Below, in pieces: positions 9,162 through 17,827 of a stretch of 64,000 bases of DNA. Position 1 is the first letter of the stretch, and each line of letters begins with the position of its first letter. This DNA is from Allobosea thiooxidans. Its GTDB lineage: Bacteria > Pseudomonadota > Alphaproteobacteria > Rhizobiales > Beijerinckiaceae. The notes under the pieces are model-generated. The model saw only the letters and a list, made by a program, of their open reading frames with translations. It searched no databases and was not told the DNA's origin. A program made the position numbers and the translations under genes. The DNA is taken from NCBI RefSeq assembly GCF_900168195.1, contig NZ_FUYX01000003.1:372001-436000 (forward strand). Reading direction: 5' to 3'.

Positions 9162-10274
9162 TCACTCGGCCCGGAGCCAGCGCAACAGCCCGGCCTGATC
9201 GCCGGTCTCGACCGCCGCCGCCACGCGCCGGCCGACCGCCGCGCCGAACTTGTAGCCATGGCCGGAGCAGGCCGAGACGGCCGTGACGCGGCCGATCTGC
9301 CGCGACAGGAACTTGCGATCCGGGGTGAAGGTGTAGACGCAGGTCACGACGCGCTCGACCCGGTATTCGGCGATACGCGCGAAAGGCGGGGAGAAATAGT
9401 CGCGCAACTCCTCGCCCTCGCCCGGCCGCACGTCGCGCTGCTCGTCCGGCCGGCGCGGGCGCTTGTCGATGCCGGCGCCGAACTTCAGCCCGGTGCCGTC
9501 GACCGGCGGCAGGACATAGCCGTCGATCGTGCCGCCAACATCGACCATGACCGGCGCCGCCCGCCAGGAGGCCTTGAGATCCTCGGGGGGATCGAGGTAG
9601 ACGACGGCGGTGCGATAGGTCGTCAGAGCATCGGCAAGCTCCGGCAGCAGCTTCAGCACCCAGGCTCCGGCCGTGACGACGATGCGGTCGAACTCGGCCT
9701 GCTCGCCATCGGCCAGGGTGAGCCTGCCGGTCTCCGGCTCGATGGCCGCGACGGCAGCGCCGGCCCGGATCGTCGCGCCGCGCTCGCGCAGCAGCCGCAC
9801 CAGGTCGGCGGCAATGCGCGCCGGAAACAGCGCCCCGCCCTCCCGGTTGAGATAGGCGTAGCGGATCGCGGAAGCGTCGAGGAAGGGATAGCGCCGGGCG
9901 GCCTCGGCCGGCTCATAGAGCTCATAGGGAGAACCGACCCGATCGAGCCCCTGCAGATAGGCGTCGCCCTCGTCATCGGCCGTCTGCGAGACGCCAAGCG
10001 CGCCGCAGGGCGCATAGTGGCGCGTGCCGAGATCGGCCCAGAGCTCGTCCCAGGCCTCGAACGCCTCGCTGATGGTGCGGGCATAGCCATCGGCGCTGGC
10101 ATAGGCGCGGCGGATGATGCGGTGCTGGTCACCCGAGGCGGCGTAGGGGTTGGGTATCTGCGGTGCCTGCTCGAACAGCGTCACCGCATGCCCGCGCTTG
10201 TTCAGCGACCAGGCGGTGGACAGCCCCGCGATACCGGCCCCGACGACCGCGATCTGCATCCCCCCTTGCCGCAT
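9162..10274 (-). CDS. FAD-dependent amine oxidoreductase (sarcosine/N-methyltryptophan oxidase-like)
   Basis: The 370-residue protein starts with an FAD-binding Rossmann motif (VVGAGIAGLSTAW) and belongs to the DAO fold. Near the C terminus TCVYTFTPD (Cys about residue 312) and CSGHGYKFG match the monomeric sarcosine oxidase family, in which that cysteine binds the flavin covalently. It probably oxidises a secondary amine to an imine with release of hydrogen peroxide; the substrate is not known. The start shares one base with the der stop codon (TGATG), so it is probably translationally coupled to der. A second in-frame ATG five codons later is also possible. Confidence 0.85.
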   Translation of the reverse strand: MRQGGMQIAVVGAGIAGLSTAWSLNKRGHAVTLFEQAPQIPNPYAASGDQHRIIRRAYASADGYARTISEAFEAWDELWADLGTRHYAPCGALGVSQTADDEGDAYLQGLDRVGSPYELYEPAEAARRYPFLDASAIRYAYLNREGGALFPARIAADLVRLLRERGATIRAGAAVAAIEPETGRLTLADGEQAEFDRIVVTAGAWVLKLLPELADALTTYRTAVVYLDPPEDLKASWRAAPVMVDVGGTIDGYVLPPVDGTGLKFGAGIDKRPRRPDEQRDVRPGEGEELRDYFSPPFARIAEYRVERVVTCVYTFTPDRKFLSRQIGRVTAVSACSGHGYKFGAAVGRRVAAAVETGDQAGLLRWLRAE

Positions 10275-11662
10275 CAGCCCTTGCGATCCTTGTCATAGGG
10301 GTTGTGGCCGCCGCGCCGGTGCAGCCGGATCGGCGTGCCCGGCAGCTCGAAGCCTTCCCGCAAATTGTTCACGAGATAGCGGACATAGGAGATCGGCAGG
10401 TGCTCCAGCTGATTGCCGAACAGCGCGAAGGTCGGCGGCCGCGCCTTGGCCTGGGTCATGTAGCGGATCTTGATGCGGCGCCCGGCCACCGCCGGCGGCG
10501 GATGGGCCGAGAGCACGCCCTCCAGCCAGCGATTGATGCGCGCCGTCGAGACACGGCGGTTCCAGACCTCATAGGCCGAGAACACCGCCTGCATCAGGCG
10601 GTCGATGCCCTCGCCGGCAAGGCCGGAGAGCGGCACGATCGGCACGCCGCGGACCTGCGCCAGCAGATGGTTGGCCTTCTCCTTGAGCTCGGCAAGCAGG
10701 CCCTGCTTATCGGCGACGAGGTCCCATTTGTTGAGGCCGATCACGACGGCCCGGCCCTCGCGTTCGGTCAGGTCGACCAACGTCAGATCCTGTTTCTCGA
10801 AGGGGATGGTGGCGTCGAGCAGCACCACGACGACCTCGGCGAAGCGGATGGCGCGCAGCGAATCCGCGACAGAAAGCTTCTCCAGCTTCTCCTCGATGCG
10901 GGCGCGCTTGCGCATCCCGGCGGTGTCGAAGAGCTTGACCTTGCGGCCGCGCCATTCCCAGTCGACCGAGATGGTGTCGCGGGTGATGCCGGCCTCGGGG
11001 CCGGTCAGCAGGCGCTCCTCGCCGATGATGCGGTTCACCAGCGTCGACTTGCCGGCATTCGGGCGGCCGATGATGGTGACGCGCAGGGGCCGGTCGGGGT
11101 TGTCGTCCTCCTCGGCGTCCATGGCCGGGACATCCGCCCAGGGATCCTCGTCCTCTTCCTCGGGCTCGTCGGCGATGTAGGGCGCCAGCGCTTCGAGCAG
11201 GTCGGCGGTGCCCTCGCCATGCTCGGCCGAGAACGGCACGGGATCGCCGAGGCCGAGCGAATAGGATTCGATGATGCCGTCGGTACCCTTCTTACCCTCG
11301 GCCTTGTTGGCGAGCAGGATGACGGGCTTGCCGGAACGGCGCACCAGATCCGCGAAGGGCTGGTCCATCGGCGTCAGGCCGAGGCGCGCATCGATCATGA
11401 ACACGACGACATCGGCCTGGGCGATCGCCGTCTCGGTCTGGGCGCGCATGCGGCCGGCGAGCGAATCCTTGTCGGCCTCCTCGAGGCCGGCCGTGTCGAT
11501 GACCTTGAAGCGGAGATGGCCGAGCGTCGCGTCGCCCTCGCGGCGATCGCGCGTCACGCCCGGCCGGTCGTCGACCAGCGCGAGCTTCTTGCCGACCAGC
11601 CGGTTGAACAGCGTCGACTTGCCGACATTGGGCCGGCCGATGAGGGCAACGATGGCTGTCAT
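10274..11662 (-). CDS. der: GTPase Der (EngA), ribosome assembly
   Basis: Der is an essential double GTPase needed for 50S subunit maturation. The 462-residue protein has two tandem G domains, with P-loops GRPNVGKST near residue 8 and GRPNAGKST near residue 200. An acidic linker ([11 protein letters not shown]) separates the domains, and each has DTAG and NKxD-type motifs. A C-terminal KH-like domain follows, and the tail [10 protein letters not shown] is Lys/Arg-rich as usual. It lies downstream of the TPR membrane protein gene, although the bamB gene often found between them is absent. Confidence 0.96.
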   Translation of the reverse strand: MTAIVALIGRPNVGKSTLFNRLVGKKLALVDDRPGVTRDRREGDATLGHLRFKVIDTAGLEEADKDSLAGRMRAQTETAIAQADVVVFMIDARLGLTPMDQPFADLVRRSGKPVILLANKAEGKKGTDGIIESYSLGLGDPVPFSAEHGEGTADLLEALAPYIADEPEEEDEDPWADVPAMDAEEDDNPDRPLRVTIIGRPNAGKSTLVNRIIGEERLLTGPEAGITRDTISVDWEWRGRKVKLFDTAGMRKRARIEEKLEKLSVADSLRAIRFAEVVVVLLDATIPFEKQDLTLVDLTEREGRAVVIGLNKWDLVADKQGLLAELKEKANHLLAQVRGVPIVPLSGLAGEGIDRLMQAVFSAYEVWNRRVSTARINRWLEGVLSAHPPPAVAGRRIKIRYMTQAKARPPTFALFGNQLEHLPISYVRYLVNNLREGFELPGTPIRLHRRGGHNPYDKDRKG

Positions 11663-11744
11663 CAGACTTTACATTCCATCGTCACCCCGGTCCGGCGACA
11701 GCGCCGAAACGAGATGACGGAAGCGTTGGGAGCGAGGCTCCGGT

Positions 11745-12407
11745 TCAGTTCTTCACCGTGACGGGGCCGCCGCGAACCAAAGCGAGATAGAGCTCGACGC
11801 GCTGGCGCAGGGCCTGCGGCGCCTGCGGATCGGTGATCGCGGCGTCGAACCAGCGGCCGGCATCCTCGAACTGGTTGGCCTTGAGCGCGGCGATGCCGAG
11901 GAATTCGCGGGCGGAATGGCGCCAGACGCCTTCAGGCGCGGCCAGCGGCTCCAGCGCCGTCTTGACCTCGGCATAGGGCGAAAGGTCGACACGCAGGATG
12001 CCGGCGCGCAGCCTGGCGAGATCGCGATAGAGCTGGCCGAGCGAGGCATCGCCGGCGAGGGCGTCGAAGGCGGCGGCGCCGGCTGCGGCGTCGCGCTTGG
12101 CGGTCTCGGCGGCGAGGCGGAACCGGGCGATCTGGCGATAGCCGGCCGGCGCCTGCGCGGCGAGCTCCTTCAGGATCGTCTCGGCCTGGGCTCCGTCGCC
12201 GTCACGCGAGGATTTGAGCGCCGCCTCGAGGCGCGCGCCCACGGCCTGCGAGGCCTGATTCTCGCGGTGCAGCCAGAACTGCCAGCCCGCGACGGCCAGC
12301 ACGGCCAGCACGGCCAGGCCGGTGACGACCCAGCCATGCTTCTTCCAAAGCTCCGCTGCCTTGTCGCGGCGGACTTCCTCATCGATCTCGCGAAAAATAT
12401 CGGCCAT
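11745..12407 (-). CDS. TPR-repeat membrane protein, YfgM/Ancillary SecYEG-type
   Basis: The 220-residue protein has a short cytoplasmic N terminus (MADIFREIDEEVRRDKAAELWKKHG), one membrane helix at about residues 26-46, and an Ala-rich helical periplasmic region with TPR-like repeats ending in DAAITDP and QRVELYLALV. This matches the YfgM/TPR_21 family, which in E. coli contacts the Sec translocon and periplasmic chaperones. Genes of this family precede bamB and der in many proteobacteria; here only der follows, 82 bases on. Function is inferred from family and context. Confidence 0.8.
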   Translation of the reverse strand: MADIFREIDEEVRRDKAAELWKKHGWVVTGLAVLAVLAVAGWQFWLHRENQASQAVGARLEAALKSSRDGDGAQAETILKELAAQAPAGYRQIARFRLAAETAKRDAAAGAAAFDALAGDASLGQLYRDLARLRAGILRVDLSPYAEVKTALEPLAAPEGVWRHSAREFLGIAALKANQFEDAGRWFDAAITDPQAPQALRQRVELYLALVRGGPVTVKN

Positions 12408-12596
12408 TGGCTGTCAAATTCCCTGTTGGGAGCCCGGTAGCATTTTCAGACCGGGAAGGCGAGCCGGTTCAACGAAGCGTTCGCCGCCGCGCAGATGCGC
12501 TATTATGGGGGCGCCCCCGCGCCATGGCAGAAGCGGCACAGCCCTTGCTCCGCCAGAACCGGACGGCCATCGCAATCTGCGGCCGCGGAGAACCCA

Positions 12597-13628
12597 ATGT
12601 TTCAGATCACTGCCAAACGGAGCGGCCGCGTCGCTCTCAGCCTCGCCGCCTGCGCTTCCGCCGCGCTGGCACTTCCCGTCGCGGCGGCCGAGCCGACCAA
12701 GGTGAAGGTCTTCATCGGCGCGATGTTCGAGATCGGCGAGAATACCGGCGACCGGGCGGGCGAATTCCAGCACTGGTACGAGCGCTACTGGAAGACGAGC
12801 CAGCCGCATGCGGTGAAGGGCGCGCTGAAGCCGATCTATTGCAACGACGACGGCGTCTGCGGCGCCGTGCTCGGCATGGGCAAGGTCAACTCCTCCTCCT
12901 CGATGCAGGCGATCCTGCTCGACCCGGCCTATGATTTCTCCCAGGCCTATTTCGTGCTCAGCGGCGTCGCCGGCACCCCGCCCTCGCGCGGCACGATAGG
13001 CGACGTCTCCTGGGGCAGCTGGCTGGTCGACTACGATCTCGGCCATCGCTGGGCGCCGGAGGAAGGCAAGCCGGGCGAGCCCGTCTTCATGCCGCGCAAG
13101 GGCTATGAGAGCTATCGCGTCTTCCAGCTCAACCCGGCGCTGGTGAACTGGGCGGTGAAGCTCGGTTCCGGCACCAACCTGCAGGATTCGGATTCCGCCA
13201 GGCAGTACCGCATGCGCTACCCGGACAAGCGCGCGCAGGCCGCGCCTTCCGTGACGGTCGGCACGCATATGACCGGCGACACCTTCTTCCACGGGCCGGG
13301 CCTGTCGAAGGAGGCCCAGTACATGGCCAAGCTCTACGGCGCCGACGACTATGTCATCACCGAGATGGAGGCGGCCGCGATCACGCTGGTGATCAAGCGG
13401 CAGTTCGGCACCGACCGGGTCCTGAGCCTGCGCGGCGCGGTGAATTTCGACCAGGGCAACCCGAACGAGACGACGCTGCAGCATCTTGATCCGGCGCCCG
13501 GCCAAACCGCGGGCGGCTTCGCCGAAACCGTCGCCAATATCGAGGCCGTCGGCTCGCGGGTCGTCGATCACATCACCGCCAACTGGGCGGAATGGCAGAA
13601 GGGCGTGCCGCCGCTGCCGGCGAAGTGA
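12597..13628 (+). CDS. Purine nucleoside permease (NUP) family protein, secreted
   Basis: The 343-residue product starts with a Sec signal peptide (about residues 1-29, cleavage near PVAAAEP). The mature region has strand and motif order like PF06516, the NUP family named after a Candida nucleoside uptake protein, for example GAMFEIGEN, VCGAVLGMGKVNSSSS and ITEMEAAAI. The fold resembles nucleoside phosphorylases, so an enzymatic or binding role on nucleosides in the periplasm is possible. The ATG at 12597 has GGAG 7 bases upstream. A TATTAT box at 12501 could be a -10 element, but no good -35 is visible. The gene converges on queA. Confidence 0.82.
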   Translation: MFQITAKRSGRVALSLAACASAALALPVAAAEPTKVKVFIGAMFEIGENTGDRAGEFQHWYERYWKTSQPHAVKGALKPIYCNDDGVCGAVLGMGKVNSSSSMQAILLDPAYDFSQAYFVLSGVAGTPPSRGTIGDVSWGSWLVDYDLGHRWAPEEGKPGEPVFMPRKGYESYRVFQLNPALVNWAVKLGSGTNLQDSDSARQYRMRYPDKRAQAAPSVTVGTHMTGDTFFHGPGLSKEAQYMAKLYGADDYVITEMEAAAITLVIKRQFGTDRVLSLRGAVNFDQGNPNETTLQHLDPAPGQTAGGFAETVANIEAVGSRVVDHITANWAEWQKGVPPLPAK

Positions 13629-13703
13629 TCTGCGATTAGCGCGGAACCAACTGCCATTCCGGGGCGCTTCGTGAGGATCGAACCGGAATCGAAGGCGGGA
13701 GAG

Positions 13704-13809
13704 CGTCATTCTCGGGCGAAGCGAAGCGCAGACCCGAGAATCTCCTGCAGAAAGGGGCTCCGGCATCCCGCTGGTCCTAAGATGCTCGGGTCAAGCCCGA
13801 GCATGACGG
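13704..13809. repeat. Palindromic intergenic repeat, family A variant
   Basis: The left arm CGTCATTCTCGGGC is followed by the complementary CCCGAGAATC; the right arm holds the hairpin GCTCGGGTCAAGCCCGAGC and ends ATGACGG. It separates the convergent NUP and queA genes and closely resembles the copy at 27151. A decayed CCATTCCGGGGC...CCGGAATC element lies just upstream at about 13656-13690. Confidence 0.83.
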
Positions 13810-13819
13810 CGGGTGGATG

Positions 13820-14905
13820 TCAGCCTGCCCTGAACAGCAGGCTGCCGTCGCCGTAGGAATAGAAGCGGTAATTCGCTGCGATCGCATGGGCATAGGCCCG
13901 TTTCATCACGTCGAGTCCGCAGAAGGCGGAGACGAGCATGAACAGCGTCGAGCGCGGCAGATGGAAATTCGTCACCAGCAGGTCGACCGCCTTGAAGCGA
14001 TAGCCCGGCGTGATGAAGATCGCGGTATCGCCCGAGAAGGGCCGGATCGTGCCGTCCTCCGCCGCCGCGCTCTCGATCAGACGCAGCGAGGTGGTGCCGA
14101 CGCAGACGATCCGCCCGCCCGCAGCCTTCACCGCATTGAGCGCCGCCGCCGTCTCGGCCGAGACCGTGCCCCATTCGGCATGCATGCGATGGGCGTCGGT
14201 GTCCTCCGCCTTCACGGGCAGGAAGGTGCCGGCGCCGACATGCAGCGTGACGAAATGGCGAGAGACGCCGCGAGCCTCCAGCGCCGCCAGCAGCTCCGGC
14301 GTGAAGTGCAGCCCTGCGGTCGGTGCCGCGACGGCGCCGTCCTTGCGGGCGAAGTTCGTCTGATAATCGGTGGCGTCGGCGCTGTCGGTCGGGCGCTTGC
14401 CGGCGATATAGGGCGGCAGGGGCAGCTCGCCGAGCCGCGCGATCGCCTCGTCGAGATAGGCGCTGGTCAGGCTGAAGCGCAGCTCGACCTCGCCGCCCTC
14501 GCTCTTGCCGATGACTTCGGCCTGCAGGCGACCGAGCTCGCAGGCGTTGCTGGCGCCTTCCGAGTCGAAGACCACGGTCTCGCCGAGCAAGAGCTTCTTG
14601 GCCGGCCGGGCGAAGGCGAGCCAGCGATCCTCGCTCTCGCGCTTGTGCAGCATGATCTCGATGCGGGCCGAGTCCTCGCCGCGATAGCGCCGGCCGCGCA
14701 GGCGCGACGGGATCACGCGCGTATCGTTCAGAACAAGCGCATCGCCCGGCTGGAGCAGCGAGACGAGATCGCGGACGCCGCGGTCCTCCAGCGGCTCGGG
14801 CGCATCGGGGCGCACCACGAGCAGCCGCGCCGCGTCGCGCGGGCTCACCGGCCTCAGCGCGATGCGCTCCTCGGGCAGGTCAAAATCGAAGAGACCGACA
14901 TCCAT
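13820..14905 (-). CDS. queA: S-adenosylmethionine:tRNA ribosyltransferase-isomerase QueA
   Basis: QueA moves the ribosyl part of SAM onto preQ1 in tRNA to form epoxyqueuosine. The 361-residue protein begins [19 protein letters not shown], the family hallmark, and contains [11 protein letters not shown], the TAGLHFT motif and a conserved C-terminal [14 protein letters not shown] segment. The ATG at 14905 was chosen over an upstream ATG at 14938 because the QueA family starts at this MDV/LFDF stretch. No tgt gene follows; the next gene downstream converges. Confidence 0.96.
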   Translation of the reverse strand: MDVGLFDFDLPEERIALRPVSPRDAARLLVVRPDAPEPLEDRGVRDLVSLLQPGDALVLNDTRVIPSRLRGRRYRGEDSARIEIMLHKRESEDRWLAFARPAKKLLLGETVVFDSEGASNACELGRLQAEVIGKSEGGEVELRFSLTSAYLDEAIARLGELPLPPYIAGKRPTDSADATDYQTNFARKDGAVAAPTAGLHFTPELLAALEARGVSRHFVTLHVGAGTFLPVKAEDTDAHRMHAEWGTVSAETAAALNAVKAAGGRIVCVGTTSLRLIESAAAEDGTIRPFSGDTAIFITPGYRFKAVDLLVTNFHLPRSTLFMLVSAFCGLDVMKRAYAHAIAANYRFYSYGDGSLLFRAG

Positions 14906-14929
14906 TGCGAAACTCTTCAAAAAACAGCG

Positions 14930-15039
14930 AGCCCTCATCCCGAGGAACGAGCTGAGCTCGTGTCTCGAAGGATGTTCCAGCGCTCGCTGGAACCGTCCTT
15001 CGAGACGCCGCGCAAGCGCGGCTCCTCAGGACGAGGGCT
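14930..15039. repeat. Palindromic intergenic repeat, family B
   Basis: The arms are AGCCCTCATCCCGAGGA and TCCTCAGGACGAGGGCT, with inner GTCTCGAAGGATG and CGTCCTTCGAGACGC. It lies between the cytoplasmic cyclophilin gene and queA, which run in the same direction. Matching base changes in both outer arms (CCCGAGG and CTCAGGACG) suggest partial decay. Confidence 0.82.
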
Positions 15040-15056
15040 CGCCTTGAGCGAAGTCC

Positions 15057-15527
15057 TCAGGCCGCGTCGGCCATCACCTTCATCGAGACGATCGAGTCGG
15101 GATCGCGCACCGGCTCGCCGCGCTTGATCTTGTCGACGTTGTCCATGCCTTCGACGACCTCGCCCCAGACGGTGTACTGCTTGTCGAGGAAGCGGGCGTC
15201 GTCGAAGACGATGAAGAACTGGCTGTTGGCCGAGTTCGGGTTCTGGGCGCGGGCCATGGAGCAGATGCCGCGGACATGCGGCTCGGCGTTGAACTCCTGC
15301 TTCAGGTCCGGATAGCTCGAACCGCCGGTGCCGGTGCCGTGCGGACAGCCGACCTGGGCCATGAAGCCGTCGATGACGCGGTGGAAGACGATGCCGTCAT
15401 AGAAGCCTTCGCGCGCCAGCAGCTTGATGCGCTCGACATGGCCGGGGGCGAGGTCGGGGCGCAACTTGATGACCACGCGGCCCTTGGTGGTTTCCATCAC
15501 GATGGTGTTTTCGGGATCGAGCGACAT
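15057..15527 (-). CDS. Peptidyl-prolyl cis-trans isomerase, cyclophilin type (cytoplasmic)
   Basis: This 156-residue cyclophilin accelerates cis-trans isomerisation of Xaa-Pro bonds. It carries the family motifs FHRVIDGFMAQ, GTGGSSYPDLKQEF, MARAQNPNSANSQFFI and YTVWGEVVEGMDNVDKI. It has no signal peptide, so it should be cytoplasmic. Its start shares one base with the stop of the proline-rich gene upstream (TGATG overlap). It is paralogous to the exported cyclophilin encoded two genes upstream. Confidence 0.94.
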   Translation of the reverse strand: MSLDPENTIVMETTKGRVVIKLRPDLAPGHVERIKLLAREGFYDGIVFHRVIDGFMAQVGCPHGTGTGGSSYPDLKQEFNAEPHVRGICSMARAQNPNSANSQFFIVFDDARFLDKQYTVWGEVVEGMDNVDKIKRGEPVRDPDSIVSMKVMADAA

Positions 15528-16180
15528 CAGCTCTGCCTTTCGTTAGGCGGCACGCGGCCGTGGAACCTTATGGTGAAGGGTCGCCCCGCGATACCCGCTC
15601 CGAGGCCCTTCGACAACCTCATAGGCGTGCAGGAGCGCACCGCGGCGACGGCGGAATCGCCGAAGCGCTTCTGAAACTCGGCATCGCCGCGCCGCGTTTC
15701 CCAGGTCACGCGCGGCTGGCCGAACAGGCTGCCGTCGCGGCGCAGGCTGAAACGGACCGAGGCCATCGCACCCGTGAGATCGCCCGGCAGCGGCGGCGGA
15801 GTCCAGCAGCGGCGCAGGGCCGGCGCGATATCGGCCAGCCTGTCGACGGCCTGCTCGTCCTCCCGCGGCGTTTCCGGCGAGATATCGCCGATGAGGCCGA
15901 TCTCGCCGCTGCGCCGCAGCACATGCGACGGGTCGACCCGCCGCTGATCCATGCCGGGAATATCGTTGTTGCCGCCCCATGGCCCGCCGATGCCGGGGTT
16001 GTAGCGCTGGCCGGTTTCCGGCGGCAGCACCGGGTACTGGAAGCCGGAGGGCGGCGGCAGGACCGGGTTCTGCGAGCCGGAGGGCGGCGGCAGGCCGAGG
16101 TCGCGGGTATCCTGAGCAAAGGCGCCGCCGCCGGCGAGGGCCAGGGCGGCGAAGCTGGCGACGAGGGCCGTGCGCAACAT
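15527..16180 (-). CDS. Secreted proline-rich protein with TonB/TolA C-terminal-like domain
   Basis: I do not recognise a named family with certainty. The 217-residue product has a signal peptide (MLRTALVASFAALALAGGGAFAQ). Next comes a proline-rich stretch with three imperfect copies of a VLPPPSGxQxP unit (about residues 25-60). The C-terminal part (about 115-217) resembles TonB/TolA C-terminal domains: a single Cys (RRCWTPPP), SVRFSLRRDGSL and AVRSCTPMRL. It is translationally coupled to the downstream cyclophilin and lies 23 bases after the exported one. A periplasmic role is likely. The start at 16180 is chosen for the signal peptide. Confidence 0.7.
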   Translation of the reverse strand: MLRTALVASFAALALAGGGAFAQDTRDLGLPPPSGSQNPVLPPPSGFQYPVLPPETGQRYNPGIGGPWGGNNDIPGMDQRRVDPSHVLRRSGEIGLIGDISPETPREDEQAVDRLADIAPALRRCWTPPPLPGDLTGAMASVRFSLRRDGSLFGQPRVTWETRRGDAEFQKRFGDSAVAAVRSCTPMRLSKGLGAGIAGRPFTIRFHGRVPPNERQS

Positions 16181-16203
16181 GTCCCGGCCCTCCCCGGCCC
16201 GGC

Positions 16204-16755
16204 TCACTTGGCGTCGGAAGCCATCCGCATGCGGACGATCTTGTCGGGATTGCTGACCTGGCCGTTATTGGCGCTGGCCCCCTTCTTGATCTTGCGGGCG
16301 GCGTCCATGCCGGAGACGACCTCGCCGAACAGCGTGTACTGGCCGGTCAACGAACCGCAGCCCTCATAGCAGATGAAGAACTGCGAATTGGCCGAATCCG
16401 GCGAGGCCGAACGCGCCATGCCGACGGAGCCGACCTTGTAGGGCGTCTGGGAGAACTCGGCGGGCAGGTTCGGCAGGTCGGACTTGCCGGTGCCGGTACC
16501 GGTCGGATCGCCCGTCTGGGCCATGAAGCCGTCGATGACGCGGTGGAAGACGATGCCGTCATAGAAACCGCGCTTCACCAGCGTCTTGATCTGCGCGACA
16601 TGCTTGGGCGCCAGGTCCGGCCGCAGGCGGATCGTGACCGGGCCGTCCTTGGTCTCGAGGATGACGGTGTTCTCCGGGTCGGGCTTCGGGCTCTGGGCCT
16701 GGGCGGCACCGAGCGAAGCGACAACGGCAAGGGCGGCGAGCGAGCTGCGCAGCAT
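16204..16755 (-). CDS. Peptidyl-prolyl cis-trans isomerase, cyclophilin type (exported)
   Basis: The 183-residue protein starts with a signal peptide (MLRSSLAALAVVASLGAAQAQ), followed by a cyclophilin domain with FHRVIDGFMAQTGDPTGTG, MARSASPDSANSQFFICYEG and YTLFGEVVSGMDAARKI. It should act on proline bonds in periplasmic proteins. The ATG at 16755 has GGAG 6 bases upstream; an ATG four codons earlier overlaps that site and is less likely. It heads a cluster of cyclophilin, proline-rich protein and second cyclophilin, with queA beyond. Confidence 0.92.
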   Translation of the reverse strand: MLRSSLAALAVVASLGAAQAQSPKPDPENTVILETKDGPVTIRLRPDLAPKHVAQIKTLVKRGFYDGIVFHRVIDGFMAQTGDPTGTGTGKSDLPNLPAEFSQTPYKVGSVGMARSASPDSANSQFFICYEGCGSLTGQYTLFGEVVSGMDAARKIKKGASANNGQVSNPDKIVRMRMASDAK

Positions 16756-16920
16756 GAAGATCTCCATGGCCGCCGGCGATCCCGGCGGATGCCGGTCGAT
16801 AGCTCTATCCTTTGACCGGAACAAGGCGTTCGGGCCGTGCCGGTTGCCGCTGCTGCACCTCACAAGTGCAGCGGAGTCTCATCTTGCAAAAATTCGAGGC
16901 TGCTACTGCCTAAACGGATG

Positions 16921-17104
16921 ACAGAGCCGTCACAATCGGCTAGTCCTGACCGCGCTGGGAGCGCTTTGCCAGTCGAAGCGCTGCGGACCAGGTCTCGGGA
17001 GGAACAAACGCCCGCCCGCATGTGAGTCGCACGCTTCGAGATGTGCGCCGGTGCAGGGCTCAAAAAAGCGACTACCAAGGCAAGGCGTCCGCCTTGCCTT
17101 TTTT
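16921..17104 (+). ncRNA. Candidate structured small RNA, unknown family (6S-like shape)
   Basis: This stretch has no coding potential but ends at a textbook plus-strand terminator. A long-range closing stem can be drawn: 16924-16928 (GAGCC) with 17057-17061, 16931-16933 with 17051-17053, and 16937-16940 (CGGC) with 17047-17050. Inside lies a hairpin with AGCGCTT/AAGCGCT arms flanked by CCGC/GCGG (about 16950-16985). One long interrupted hairpin of about 140-180 bases is the general shape of 6S RNA, but I cannot confirm conserved 6S bases. A TTGCAA at 16884 is a possible -35. The 5' end is uncertain. Confidence 0.4.
17077..17104 (+). terminator. Rho-independent terminator on the plus strand
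   Basis: A perfect 10-bp stem (AAGGCAAGGC with GCCTTGCCTT) encloses a GTCC loop and continues into TTTT, giving six consecutive T. No plus-strand protein gene precedes it, so it most likely ends a non-coding transcript. Confidence 0.8.
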
Positions 17105-17202
17105 CTTGGCCGGTCGCCCGGCGATACTCCGGCGTTCCCAAGAGGCATGCGGCGCCAAGAGGCATGCGGCGCGATGCCCGGCAGCCTCCGGGCGCGCCGC
17201 CC

Positions 17203-17433
17203 TCAGATGTCGTAGGTCACCCAGACATACCAGACGCCGGCGAAGATCACCGCGGCGATGACGGAGGTGATCGCCGCCTTCTTCAGCAATCCCGGCAGGA
17301 CAGGCGCGCCCGGCTCGGTGCCCTCGATGACCTCGCCGGTCTCATGCTGGCTGCGGATGCCGAAGGGCAACACGGCGAAGAGCGTGATCCACCAGATCAC
17401 GAAGTAAAGGGCGAGGCCGCCGACGATGTTCAT
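17203..17433 (-). CDS. DUF1467 family small membrane protein
   Basis: The 76-residue protein has two membrane helices (about residues 5-25 and 54-74) joined by a loop with the family-like segment LPFGIRSQHETGE. DUF1467 proteins are found across alphaproteobacteria next to mce and RNase J genes, as here; their function is unknown. The start overlaps the RidA stop by 4 bases (ATGA). Confidence 0.85.
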   Translation of the reverse strand: MNIVGGLALYFVIWWITLFAVLPFGIRSQHETGEVIEGTEPGAPVLPGLLKKAAITSVIAAVIFAGVWYVWVTYDI

Positions 17434-17822
17434 GCGTCCCTCCCCGCGAGCGCGATGCAGGAGAACGCCACCCGCGCCTCGGTCGGCACGCCGAAGCGCG
17501 CCGTATGACGGGCTGGCAGCCCGTTCGGGAAATGCTTCACATATTCGGCGTTGCAGGCGGCATAGTCGGCCGGGTCGGTGATCAGCATCGTCATCTGGAC
17601 GACCTGGTCGAGCCCGCTGCCGGCCTCGGCCAGGATTTCGGCGACGCGGCCGAGGGCGTTGCGCACCTCCTGGGCCGGCGTCTCGCCGCGATGGATGCCG
17701 CGCGCCGGGTCGTGCGGCGCCGAATGGCCGGAGACGAAGACCAGCCCGCCAGCGATCGTGGCTGCACTGAAGGGGCGCGTGGATCCGGGCTCGGGCTGCC
17801 CGAGGAAAGCGATATCCGTCAT
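17430..17822 (-). CDS. RidA (YjgF/YER057c/UK114) family protein
   Basis: The 130-residue product matches RidA-family length and motifs: GGLVFVSGHSA, the QEVRNALGRVAEILAEAG helix and a C-terminal ARVAFSCIAL strand. The usual catalytic arginine region reads PARHTARFGVPT. RidA proteins deaminate reactive enamine/imine intermediates, though many paralogues have other roles. It starts with ATG at 17822, 5 bases after the mce stop codon, and overlaps DUF1467 by 4 bases. In most rhizobia mce and DUF1467 are adjacent, so this gene appears to be an insertion in the operon. Confidence 0.85.
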   Translation of the reverse strand: MTDIAFLGQPEPGSTRPFSAATIAGGLVFVSGHSAPHDPARGIHRGETPAQEVRNALGRVAEILAEAGSGLDQVVQMTMLITDPADYAACNAEYVKHFPNGLPARHTARFGVPTEARVAFSCIALAGRDA

Positions 17823-17827
17823 CGTCG

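Larger units (their letters stand above)
16756..17202. other. 447-base gene-free interval
   Basis: No convincing reading frame lies between the exported cyclophilin and the DUF1467 gene. The first part should contain the minus-strand promoter for the cyclophilin cluster, though I see no clear -35/-10 pair. The centre holds a candidate structured RNA and a strong plus-strand terminator, listed separately. A short direct repeat, AAGAGGCATGCGGCGC, occurs twice in tandem at about 17140-17171. Confidence 0.7.

Noticed and set aside
16921-17061. SRP (4.5S) RNA at the candidate RNA locus
   Set aside because: The conserved SRP domain IV loop with GGAAG and AGCAGC is not present; only a superficially similar CAGGTCTCGGGAGGAAC occurs.
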